A stretch of DNA of 37,585 nucleotides from an uncultured Lachnospiraceae bacterium. Its GTDB lineage: Bacteria > Bacillota > Clostridia > Lachnospirales > Lachnospiraceae. Position 1 is the stretch's first letter, and each line of letters opens with the position of its first letter. The position numbers and the translations under genes were made by a program. The stretch is from NCBI GenBank assembly GCA_947631605.1, contig CANRMC010000009.1:1-37585 (forward strand), read 5' to 3'. Below are positions 15,422 to 23,694 of the stretch, piece after piece. Under the pieces are notes generated by a model. It was not told the DNA's origin. It saw only the letters and a program-made list of their open reading frames with translations, and searched no databases.

Positions 15422-16297
15422 TTAAAGAATATTCGAAAATGAAAGCTGAACGCCCATGGTCTTATTCTCATACGTCCGTTTGTAGCGTTTCAGGATTTCC
15501 TGATCGATCACGATCGCATGCTCCCTGCAGTAAGCATTCAAAATATCCAGCAGCTTCTTACGGTCCGGACTGGAAAGAATCTCCTGCTGTTCCAACTGCC
15601 GGGCAAATAACAAAGCCTTTTGCGGGAACCTGCGCTCCAGTTCCTGAAAGAAATACTCCCTGCTTCCTTTTTTCAGAACGATGGAACAATCGTTATGCTC
15701 GATTCCGTAGACATGCGTATCCTTCGCTATATCCAGAAGTCCCATAAGATTTTCTTCCGTATCGTTAAGAAATGGAATAACGGATATCGATAGTATACAG
15801 GGAATCCTGTTTTTTTCCAAAGCATTCATGATCCGGATCCTTTCCGCCACGCCGGAGGCTTCCGGCTCCAGCTTCCGGCTCAGCTCTTCATCTGCTGCAG
15901 ACAGTCCGACTACCACTACGCATTTTGTCTTTTTCTGAATTGCAGACAGTATATCGAGATCCCGCAGGATGTTTGCGTTTTTTGTCCGGATCACGATCCC
16001 GCAGTCATACCGTTCGATCACCTTGAGGCAGTCCCGCATATATCCCAGTTCTCCCTCGCAATCCATATACGGATCCGCCAGCATTCCCACCTGGATCATG
16101 CAGGGCGTCCGTTTCCGCTTCAGCATATTTTCCAGCAGTATACAGCCGTCCTGTTTCACGGAAACATCCGTAAACGCATGGTCCTCCTTATATAATCTGT
16201 TTCTTGCCTCACAGTAGATACAATGATTGGTACATCCCCGGTAAAGATTCATACCGTTCTGCGGGGTAAGTATCGTCTTTGCTTCTATAAAATGCAT
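15422..16297 (-). CDS. Radical SAM protein of the spore-photoproduct-lyase-like (SPL/Rv2578c) group
   Basis: 291 residues. The radical SAM cluster CTNHCIYC (Cys22, Cys26, Cys29) lies near the N-terminus behind NLYRGC, as in spore-photoproduct-lyase-like proteins. EPEASGVAERIRIMNAL and ILSISVIPFLND are typical of this group's barrel. Radical SAM enzymes use a [4Fe-4S] cluster to cleave S-adenosylmethionine and start radical chemistry; the substrate here is unknown. It begins 15 bases after the end of jetC and is probably in the same operon, occupying the position where jetD would be expected. Confidence 0.88.
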   Translation of the reverse strand: MHFIEAKTILTPQNGMNLYRGCTNHCIYCEARNRLYKEDHAFTDVSVKQDGCILLENMLKRKRTPCMIQVGMLADPYMDCEGELGYMRDCLKVIERYDCGIVIRTKNANILRDLDILSAIQKKTKCVVVVGLSAADEELSRKLEPEASGVAERIRIMNALEKNRIPCILSISVIPFLNDTEENLMGLLDIAKDTHVYGIEHNDCSIVLKKGSREYFFQELERRFPQKALLFARQLEQQEILSSPDRKKLLDILNAYCREHAIVIDQEILKRYKRTYENKTMGVQLSFSNIL

Positions 16298-16312
16298 GGT
16301 TTCGTCCTTCTG

Positions 16313-19300
16313 TCAGATAAAATCAAAGGTTTCCTGCTCATATTCGAGATCGTGATATTCCAGTTCTTCCTGTTTTGTCTTACTGGTATACTGAACGACA
16401 ACTGTCACCTGCCGTTTTCCGGTCATCTGCTGTCCCAGTACATAATTAACGTCAAATCTGCCGCTTATGGCAGGCGTTGCGCCTCGCGCAGGTACGATCA
16501 GCTGCACTTTGTTTGCCTTGAGCAGGGCAAAAATCGGTTCCCAGATATAAATATCCTTTGCCGCGCCAAACGGATTGTCAATAAAAACAGTCTTTGTCCG
16601 CTCATTCTCCTGACCGGCGGCATACATACCGGAAATGTAATTAATGATGGAAATAAGGAACTGGATATAAATACCCTGCGACTGTCCGGTACTTCCTACC
16701 GCCTCCTCGTATTTCAGATAACGGCTCTGCTCCACGATCCGCTCCCGCTTATAAAGCGTAAGCCGGATATGGTTCATGTCTGTTACGATAACGCCGAAAA
16801 GCTTCTTTAAGGCAAGGGAATTGCGGATATATTTCAGCCGCTCTTTATCACTTGGAACCGTATCTGCAAATGCCACGATCTTCTCGATATATTCCGACAT
16901 CCGGTTCCGCATGAATTCTTCTTTGACATACGGAACGGAAAGTCCCACCATCTGCACCGGCTCTCCGTCCAGAACAATCGTAGAAAGTCCCGGAAGCTTG
17001 TCCAACTCCGACTTTACGTCCAGACACCGTTCCAGACACTGTTCTTCGAAATTCTGTTTCAGACGCTCCATATCCGCAAGGCTCTTCTCCACCCGTTCTT
17101 TTTCCAGCGCTATATAGCCCGTCATGGATTTCAGATTATCAAGAAGCTCTCTCGTTTCTGCATAGGAAACCGGAACGGAAACATCATCCCGGATCGCGTT
17201 TGCAAGCTCAAAGGCGCCCATGTCATATAGCGTTTCCGCAGTCGTTCCCTTAAACCGGAGCAGTTCATTTTTGGCGCGTTCCAAAAGTTTCACTGCCTTG
17301 TCATAGCGTACCAGTACTTCTTCAAAATGCTCCCGCAGCTTATCTTTTTCTTCCGCAACCGGCACGGCGCCCTCTACGGAAAGTCCGCTCTGGGTCACGA
17401 TCCTCTTTACGTCTTTATAAAGGTCGGTCATGGCTCCCTGTTCCCTGCGGTAAGCAAGGTATTTTTCTTCACTCGCCGCCGCTTCCTCCGTAAGCTTTTT
17501 AAGGAGGGTTTCTTCCTCCCTGAGAACCTCGGCGATCCTGGCAAGGCTTATGTCTTCTTCCTCATAGCTGCCATAGGTTTCCTCTATATTCCGGACCGCA
17601 TATTCGATCTTTCCTTCCATACGGCTGCACTCCGTCTGCATACGCTTCACGGATCCCTGGAGTTTATCGGCGTCCTGCAGGGCGGCTGCCATATTATCTT
17701 TTAACGTCTGCAGATACTTCTCCTCCGGCGGATATAATTCATTGTTACGGTGCATTTCCTCTAAGGAAGAAACCGATATCCCCTTTGCCGCAATACTGTT
17801 CAATATCCGCTCCATGCTTTTATGCAGTGTTTCTATCAAAAGTTTCCGGTCGGAATCCCGGTTGCCGGCTTCCGGCCGGTCTTTCAGAACAGCATGAAAA
17901 CGCTGTTTTAATTCCTCCTCCGGATCCGGAAGGATCGGGTACTCGTTTCCGTTTTCATATGGAGCATACACGGTTTCCCATTCCATTTTCAGAGTTTCCA
18001 GCTCTTTTTCGGAGAACGATAGTCTTCCCTTTATTTCCTGACAGACCGCTTCGCCCGACCGCACCTGTTCTGCCAATTCTTTCTGTCTGTCGGTCAGCCT
18101 TTTTATGTCCGCTTTGCTTTGATCCAGACGTTCCTCCTGCTCCGCTGAAAGATCGGAAAGTTCCCTGAGACGAAGAAGATATGTATGGGTTTCTTCACAT
18201 TTCTTAAATATTTCCCGAAGTTCTTCCTCTTTTTGCAGCAACTTTTGTTTTTCTCCCTGAAGCTCCCGCAGACGGCGTTCCCCGTCTCGTACCGACTCTT
18301 CGAGATCCGAAAGTTCAAGCTGCAATTCCTTCTGCCTTTTTTCAGCTCCTGTATAGCGGTCGTCGCCATAAGAAAGAAGAAATACCAGATCCTCTTTTTC
18401 TACCGCCAGCATATCGGAACAGTTTTTCTGCTCTTCTTCCAGTTCTTTCTTTTTTTCTTCCGCGGACCGGATTCCTTTTTCGGCGATCTCTTCATCCCTG
18501 AAATCATCCGGTTCTCTCCTTACGGAAAAAACATGAGGCATATAGCTGACTGCCTGTTTCTCTAACTCTTCCATGTCATAGACCAGAACCGGCGCGGAAC
18601 CGATATCAATCTTCCGGATATTCGGATCCTCAGACAAAGTTTCATAATCCTGCACCAGAACCCCGTAAGGAAGCTCCGGATTTTTCGCAAGGATTTCTTC
18701 CTTCCTGTCATCCGGAAGCGCGGAAATATAATCCATACCGTACATAGCATATCCGCCATGCCGTGTCTGCACATATTCAATGACCTTTGCAGCGCCTTCC
18801 GACTGTTCAATGATCCGCTTTTCTTTCAGACGTTCCGCCAGCTTATCACAGTCGGCAATTTCCTGTTTCAGTCTTGCGGCGGTAATGATCCCGCGTTCGA
18901 TCCGCGACTGAAGCGCCTCCTGCAAAGCCTCATAATCCTTGGTTTCTTCCTTCAGATAAATGCGGCACATATCATCCAGACGCTTCTTTACAGTGCGGAA
19001 ACATTCTGCCAGTTCTCCCTGTGAACGCTCCTCTTCCAGAAGCCGCTCGTACCTTCCGCCGGATACTGCTTTCTGCTTTTCCTCTGCTTCGATCCGATCC
19101 TTCATTTCCTCCAGTGCCGCAGAATTTTCCACAAGCGCCGTTTTATAATCTTCAAGTTTTCTTTCGTTTTCCCCGATCTGCACCGACAGATCGTCAAATG
19201 TAAACCGATCCATCTCAGCCGTTATCCCTGCTATCCGGTTCCCGAAGTCCTTCACTGCTTCCTCTGCAAGCTTCCGGTTATTCTCTGCCACGGCAAGCTG

Positions 19301-20713
19301 AAGCTCTGCTTCCGCCAAAAGACGCTTTTGCATTTCTTTCTGTTCTTCGGTCGATGCGGCTTCCTCCGTAAGTGCAAGGATGCGTTTTGTATAAAATGCT
19401 TCTTTCTCCTGCATGATCCTTTTCAAGTTATAGACGCATGTATAAAGCAGTTCCTCCGCCTCAGAGCGATCCACATCCTCCGCAATATATTCCAGACCGT
19501 CCGCTTTCTTTTTCTCTGCCAGATAATCGATATATTCTCCCATGCTTTCTTTCAAAGCAAGCTCGGCCTTTATACGTTCCGCATTTTCCTTCAAACTCTG
19601 CGCGGAAGCAAGATATCCCTCCAATTCCTCCTGCATGCGTTCCAATTCCCGTTTGTCCCGTACAGTTTTCAGACATTCGATCCGTTTCTTTTCAGCATCG
19701 CGCAGCGCCCTCTTTTCATCGCGCTCTGCCTGAAACGCCTCCGCTGTTTTCTCATCATTTCCCGCAAATTCCTCCGCCGTTACATAAATATCCGCCAGAT
19801 TTTTCGCCGCCTGATCCTTCTCCTGATAAATATCCAGAAATGATGTGATCCGGTCCGAAAGCAGTCCCAGAAGCTGCATCTGATGATCGAATCCTGCAAT
19901 GTCTTTCTTCTTTCCTGCCAGAACCGCAAGCTGGTCCTTAATATCCATCAAAAGACGCGCCATGGATTCATTACCGTCGGAATCCCGCTCCGTCTTTACC
20001 AGAAACGCCTTTTCAATGATCTCCTCGATCAGAAGATCCTCAACGACTTTGCGCGTCGTCTTATAGTTCGTTTCAAAATATGTCCTGACATGTCCTTCCG
20101 TCTTATTGATCCCCCGGATGATCTCCCACTGGCTCTCATGGAGTCCGAATCCGCTGATAAAACGCTGATATTCCCCTTTCTTATCAAATACCTTTACGAT
20201 AAGCTCCTGATCATGGTGTTCTAAGTCCTTCAGATAATTCCGGAGAGCCTGATAAGAGATTTTTTCACCGTCTTTTTCAAGCGGCAGGTTGATAATGTCA
20301 TTCTGATTGTACTGCCGGTAAAAAATGCAATAATTAAAATACTCAACGGAAGCAACCTTTGCCCCATCTGTTTCTTCTTCCGCATCCCTTGCTTTTCTGG
20401 CGCAGAATCCGGTCGTCATGTACCGGTAGCCTTCCTGTATATCACAGGCGTCCAGCTTCCACTCGATCAGGGAATGGATCGTGGTATTCCCGCAGTTCTC
20501 ACGAAAAAGTTTTTCCACCGGCTGTTTATCGTCCAGCGTACAGTTCGGTATCAGATTCTGGAGGAGAAGCAGCATAAGAACGCTTTTTCCACCGCCGTTA
20601 GCCAGATCGTACAGAGTATTCTTCCCATACATCCGCATGGTAAAATCATCATAATACTGGGTTCCGAAATTGTATTTTACATTGTTTACACGAATCCGAT
20701 TGATATTAGGCAT
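16313..20713 (-). CDS. jetC: SMC-like ATPase of a Wadjet/MksB-type complex (JetC, MukB-like)
   Basis: 1466 residues. The N-terminal ATPase half has Walker A ANGGGKSVLM (Lys43) after DDFTMRMYGKNTLYDL. More than 1000 residues of coiled coil follow, rich in Glu, Lys and Leu. The C-terminal half carries the signature-like GSTGQSQGIYIQFL and Walker B TVFIDNPFGAAKD near residue 1375. JetC/MksB proteins dimerise and extrude DNA loops with kleisin and KITE partners. The ATG at 20713 follows TAGGAGGAACGGAAC and overlaps the jetB end by 8 bases. No truncation or frameshift is seen. Confidence 0.9.
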   Translation of the reverse strand: MPNINRIRVNNVKYNFGTQYYDDFTMRMYGKNTLYDLANGGGKSVLMLLLLQNLIPNCTLDDKQPVEKLFRENCGNTTIHSLIEWKLDACDIQEGYRYMTTGFCARKARDAEEETDGAKVASVEYFNYCIFYRQYNQNDIINLPLEKDGEKISYQALRNYLKDLEHHDQELIVKVFDKKGEYQRFISGFGLHESQWEIIRGINKTEGHVRTYFETNYKTTRKVVEDLLIEEIIEKAFLVKTERDSDGNESMARLLMDIKDQLAVLAGKKKDIAGFDHQMQLLGLLSDRITSFLDIYQEKDQAAKNLADIYVTAEEFAGNDEKTAEAFQAERDEKRALRDAEKKRIECLKTVRDKRELERMQEELEGYLASAQSLKENAERIKAELALKESMGEYIDYLAEKKKADGLEYIAEDVDRSEAEELLYTCVYNLKRIMQEKEAFYTKRILALTEEAASTEEQKEMQKRLLAEAELQLAVAENNRKLAEEAVKDFGNRIAGITAEMDRFTFDDLSVQIGENERKLEDYKTALVENSAALEEMKDRIEAEEKQKAVSGGRYERLLEEERSQGELAECFRTVKKRLDDMCRIYLKEETKDYEALQEALQSRIERGIITAARLKQEIADCDKLAERLKEKRIIEQSEGAAKVIEYVQTRHGGYAMYGMDYISALPDDRKEEILAKNPELPYGVLVQDYETLSEDPNIRKIDIGSAPVLVYDMEELEKQAVSYMPHVFSVRREPDDFRDEEIAEKGIRSAEEKKKELEEEQKNCSDMLAVEKEDLVFLLSYGDDRYTGAEKRQKELQLELSDLEESVRDGERRLRELQGEKQKLLQKEEELREIFKKCEETHTYLLRLRELSDLSAEQEERLDQSKADIKRLTDRQKELAEQVRSGEAVCQEIKGRLSFSEKELETLKMEWETVYAPYENGNEYPILPDPEEELKQRFHAVLKDRPEAGNRDSDRKLLIETLHKSMERILNSIAAKGISVSSLEEMHRNNELYPPEEKYLQTLKDNMAAALQDADKLQGSVKRMQTECSRMEGKIEYAVRNIEETYGSYEEEDISLARIAEVLREEETLLKKLTEEAAASEEKYLAYRREQGAMTDLYKDVKRIVTQSGLSVEGAVPVAEEKDKLREHFEEVLVRYDKAVKLLERAKNELLRFKGTTAETLYDMGAFELANAIRDDVSVPVSYAETRELLDNLKSMTGYIALEKERVEKSLADMERLKQNFEEQCLERCLDVKSELDKLPGLSTIVLDGEPVQMVGLSVPYVKEEFMRNRMSEYIEKIVAFADTVPSDKERLKYIRNSLALKKLFGVIVTDMNHIRLTLYKRERIVEQSRYLKYEEAVGSTGQSQGIYIQFLISIINYISGMYAAGQENERTKTVFIDNPFGAAKDIYIWEPIFALLKANKVQLIVPARGATPAISGRFDVNYVLGQQMTGKRQVTVVVQYTSKTKQEELEYHDLEYEQETFDFI

Positions 20714-21419
20714 GTTCCGTTCCTCCTAATATGCTGTATATTCTTCCTTTGTGTTCCTCAAAATAATTTTCCACCAGCGCATGAAAACGGTCGGTCGGAT
20801 AATACCGGTCGCCTGTCTCCACAAAAAGCCTCTGGGAAATGAGGAAATTAAACGTCAGTTTTATGTAGCCGGCTCTGGAAGCCCTGGAGGCTTTTACCTT
20901 ATCCTTCTCGTCGGAAGTCGCTGCCGGAAGCTCGTCCCATAAAAGGGCAATGGACTTAAAACTCTCCTGCTGTATATCCTGCATGGAATAAACGGAAAGA
21001 TCCGCCGTCAGGGTTTTCAGATAATCCGTGACCTCCTGCATGATCTCTTCCGCCCGCACATACTCTTTCACCTGATAAGAAGCCGAATCCTGATAAAAAT
21101 GAAGAAGCGTCATATACATAATGAAATACGACATATAAAGCTCCCTGTTCAGGCGGAGTCCCATGATCCGTTTCATATCGTCATTGGTATAACCGAATAC
21201 TTTGTTACCTTCTCCTGCCGTTACATATAAGGTATCATTATATTCGTAGATCGACAGGTTCAGTTTGGAAAGAAGACGGGTTGTTATCTCATAAACCTCG
21301 GAATTGGAATAAAAGTCTTCGTACATTTCCCGCGTTTCTTTGTTGTTCCGCGTAATATCCTGTCCTGTTATCAGAGCCGCATAAATATCCAGCGCCTTAT
21401 CCAGATTCCTGCTCTCCAT
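20706..21419 (-). CDS. jetB: JetB-type (MukE/MksE-like) subunit of the SMC complex
   Basis: 237 residues, soluble and mostly helical with winged-helix character near the end (AGYIKLTFNFLISQRLFV). Its size and its place between the JetA-like and JetC-like genes match the KITE subunit that bridges kleisin and SMC heads. Its ATG overlaps the jetA stop as TAATG, and its stop overlaps the jetC start by 8 bases, so the three are tightly coupled. Identification rests on gene order more than on motifs. Confidence 0.82.
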   Translation of the reverse strand: MESRNLDKALDIYAALITGQDITRNNKETREMYEDFYSNSEVYEITTRLLSKLNLSIYEYNDTLYVTAGEGNKVFGYTNDDMKRIMGLRLNRELYMSYFIMYMTLLHFYQDSASYQVKEYVRAEEIMQEVTDYLKTLTADLSVYSMQDIQQESFKSIALLWDELPAATSDEKDKVKASRASRAGYIKLTFNFLISQRLFVETGDRYYPTDRFHALVENYFEEHKGRIYSILGGTEHA

Positions 21420-22978
21420 TATTTCCCGCTCCTTTCAAAAATCATATCCGTTATAAACTGTCCGTCGGATTCCTCCGGATCCTCCGGACCGATCATAAGC
21501 TGTTCGTCCCCGAAATCTATCGTAAATCCCATATCCCGATAACGTTCTTTATCCGCATCCGACATATGGGTGAGCACCATTTCTTCCAGCATGGTATCCG
21601 GTTTTTTCTGCATTTCCTCCATGCTGTACCGGTTCTTTCCGGACAGATGTATGAGAAATGCGTAATAATCCCGATTTTTATAAATCTCTTCCCCAAACTT
21701 GATCTCAAGAATGGCGTTCCATTCCTTGAGGGTAACCCGGTCCCATTTTTCAAGCCGCTGCAGAAGCTCCGCAAAAAGCATGGCAAAATTCCTTCCAATG
21801 GAGAGATCCAGCTTTTCGTCATCATACTTAAAATCAAGTTCCGCCTCCTGCCGTTCTATTGTCTCGCCTTTCAGACCGTCGTCTGCTTTCAGCGTAAGCA
21901 GATTGTCGATCGAAAGGATTGAAAACGACTGAAATAATTTCGGAGAAAAAAGAGGTTTTAATATATATTCCATATCCTGCGGCCGATCCTTCTCATACAG
22001 CCGGTTCAGCGTCTGATGAAAATCAAAGACCGGACGGAGTTTTCTCAGTTTCGCCCTGCTTATGATCTGGTCTGAAATCTGGGACAGTTCCGCCGTTTCC
22101 GCGATCAGTTCGCTATGACTAAAAATCGTCTTTTTCAGTTCCGTTTCCAGCCGGCTTATTTCCGCAAGCGCACCGGATCTTTCTCCTGTCTTTTGGCTTC
22201 CGGAATCCGCCTGCGCCTTCTGTATGGCTTTATCCACCAATGCTTTATTTTTTGCAAACAATCTCTGTTCTTCGGCAAACCATTTCGCCGTTTTTTCCAT
22301 GAATTTCTCACAGGCTGCCGCTCCTTCATAAACCTCCGTCCGGAGCAGCCGGATCACAGTTTCCTTCTCCGCCTTGAGGCTCAGCACTTCGCGGTTGATC
22401 CGTCTTACAACATCAATTCCGCCCTTAAAATTATCCGAGCGGATCATTTTTTCCAGAAGAAGCTGCTGGATATTGATCTTGCTTTCGTCTTTTACCTCCT
22501 TGGTGTCCAGATAAAATTCAATTCCGTCGGAAGTGACATGATAAAATACCTGTCCGTCTTTCACAGTGCTTTCTATCAGTTTTACCCTTGAAATCTTCTG
22601 TTTCTTTTCCTCCGGATCAAAAAACCGGAACTCAAAAGCTTTTCCGTCATTTTTCAGCTTGTCAAAAATATAAAGCGCCAGTTCCCGTTCTTCATCCGCC
22701 TCCTCCTGCAGGGAAAAATCCCGGTGAAGAAGTTCCAGAAGGAACGCCTCGTATTCGTCGTATGTAATTTCTTTTTCGTGGAAATTGTTTTCGTTGATGA
22801 GAAAACGCAGAGAAGCAAGGGTGATATATCCCATATCCAGATATGAGAATTTCCCCTCTTTGAATTGCGAAAATGTATTTTCATACAGAACAAAAAACGG
22901 ATAATATTTCTTCAGGTTCTGAATCCTGTCCATCTGTTCTGCGATTATATCGTTAATCATTATATGTTTCAGTGCCAT
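21419..22978 (-). CDS. jetA: JetA-type (MukF/MksF-like kleisin) subunit of the SMC complex
   Basis: 519 residues, soluble and helical, with a Lys/Glu-rich coiled-coil middle (about residues 190-300). The N-terminal region (KKYYPFFVLYENTFSQF) and overall size match the JetA family of Wadjet systems, which acts as kleisin linking the SMC heads. The ATG at 22978 follows CGGGAAGTTACA, a modest ribosome site, and a good promoter lies at 23040-23068. It is first in the jetABC operon. Confidence 0.85.
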   Translation of the reverse strand: MALKHIMINDIIAEQMDRIQNLKKYYPFFVLYENTFSQFKEGKFSYLDMGYITLASLRFLINENNFHEKEITYDEYEAFLLELLHRDFSLQEEADEERELALYIFDKLKNDGKAFEFRFFDPEEKKQKISRVKLIESTVKDGQVFYHVTSDGIEFYLDTKEVKDESKINIQQLLLEKMIRSDNFKGGIDVVRRINREVLSLKAEKETVIRLLRTEVYEGAAACEKFMEKTAKWFAEEQRLFAKNKALVDKAIQKAQADSGSQKTGERSGALAEISRLETELKKTIFSHSELIAETAELSQISDQIISRAKLRKLRPVFDFHQTLNRLYEKDRPQDMEYILKPLFSPKLFQSFSILSIDNLLTLKADDGLKGETIERQEAELDFKYDDEKLDLSIGRNFAMLFAELLQRLEKWDRVTLKEWNAILEIKFGEEIYKNRDYYAFLIHLSGKNRYSMEEMQKKPDTMLEEMVLTHMSDADKERYRDMGFTIDFGDEQLMIGPEDPEESDGQFITDMIFERSGK

Positions 22979-23039
22979 TGTAACTTCCCGGAACTTTCTC
23001 TATTTTGTAGATTTTCGGACTATGACCGCTACATCTTCT

Positions 23040-23068
23040 ATTATATTCATTTCCGGAAGACAAGGCAA
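23040..23068 (-). promoter_or_regulatory. Promoter of the jetABC-radical SAM operon
   Basis: The minus strand reads TTGCCT (23063-23068), a 17-base spacer and a consensus TATAAT (23040-23045), 61 bases before the jetA start. No terminator-like hairpin separates it from the upstream EamA gene end at 23088, so some read-through is possible. Confidence 0.7.
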
Positions 23069-23087
23069 GTTATCTTTCCGCAAATTC

Positions 23088-23501
23088 CTATAAAACCATA
23101 ATCAGCGTTCCGGCACCGATCAAAATACAGCCGATCAGAGATTTCAAGGTAAATGTTTCATGGAGAAATACAAAGGCAAGGATCAGCGTAAACACCACGC
23201 TCAGCTTATCCACGGGCACAACCTTCGAAGCTTCTCCGATCTGAAGCGCCTTGTAATAACAGAGCCATGACGCTCCGGTTGCAAGACCGGACAAGATCAG
23301 AAAGATCCAGCTTTTTGGGCTGATTTCCGATAAACCGCCCTGCGCGTGTGTCAGAAACACCATGAGCCATGCCATGACAACTACCACCATCGTTCTTACG
23401 GCTGTCGCCAGATTTGAATTCACGCCTTCGATACCTACTTTTGCCAGTATGGAAGTCAGCGCCGCGAAAACCGCTGAAAGTAATGCAAATAACAACCACA
23501 T
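23088..23501 (-). CDS. Half-size EamA/DMT-family transporter
   Basis: Predicted 137 residues with about five transmembrane helices and one EamA domain. Typical elements are ALLSAVFAALTSILAKVGI at the N-terminus, GEASKVVPVDKLSVVF in the middle and FLHETFTLKSLIGCILIGAG at the end. Single-domain EamA proteins probably pair to form a transporter; the substrate is unknown. I chose the ATG at 23501 after GAGGGAAAAAAT. An in-frame ATG at 23528 behind GAGGTG is a fair alternative that would add nine residues. A -10-like TATACT lies at 23550-23555. Confidence 0.85.
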   Translation of the reverse strand: MWLLFALLSAVFAALTSILAKVGIEGVNSNLATAVRTMVVVVMAWLMVFLTHAQGGLSEISPKSWIFLILSGLATGASWLCYYKALQIGEASKVVPVDKLSVVFTLILAFVFLHETFTLKSLIGCILIGAGTLIMVL

Positions 23502-23549
23502 ATTTTTTCCCTCTTTTTTCATACGCATTTTTATGTTCACCTCGGACAT

Positions 23550-23555
23550 AGTATA
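23550..23555 (-). promoter_or_regulatory. Probable -10 element for the EamA transporter gene
   Basis: TATACT on the minus strand, 49 bases before the chosen start. The matching -35 region (TGTTTT at 17-base spacing) is weak, so the promoter call is tentative. Confidence 0.4.
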
Positions 23556-23603
23556 CCACGGATTTCTAAATAAAAACATACCGTTAATTACGCAAAGAAA
23601 TCT

Positions 23604-23632
23604 TTGATTTCTATATGTCTATATGATAAAAT
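23604..23632 (+). promoter_or_regulatory. Probable promoter of the hybrid histidine kinase operon
   Basis: TTGATT (23604-23609), a 17-base spacer and TAAAAT (23627-23632), 62 bases before the kinase ATG. Both boxes are near consensus. It drives the kinase and the coupled binding-protein gene, possibly also the FNT gene. Confidence 0.55.
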
Positions 23633-23694
23633 AATATGAATGCTTATGAACAAAAGAATATCTTTTCAAATGCCAAGGAGTACAGATTAAATTC

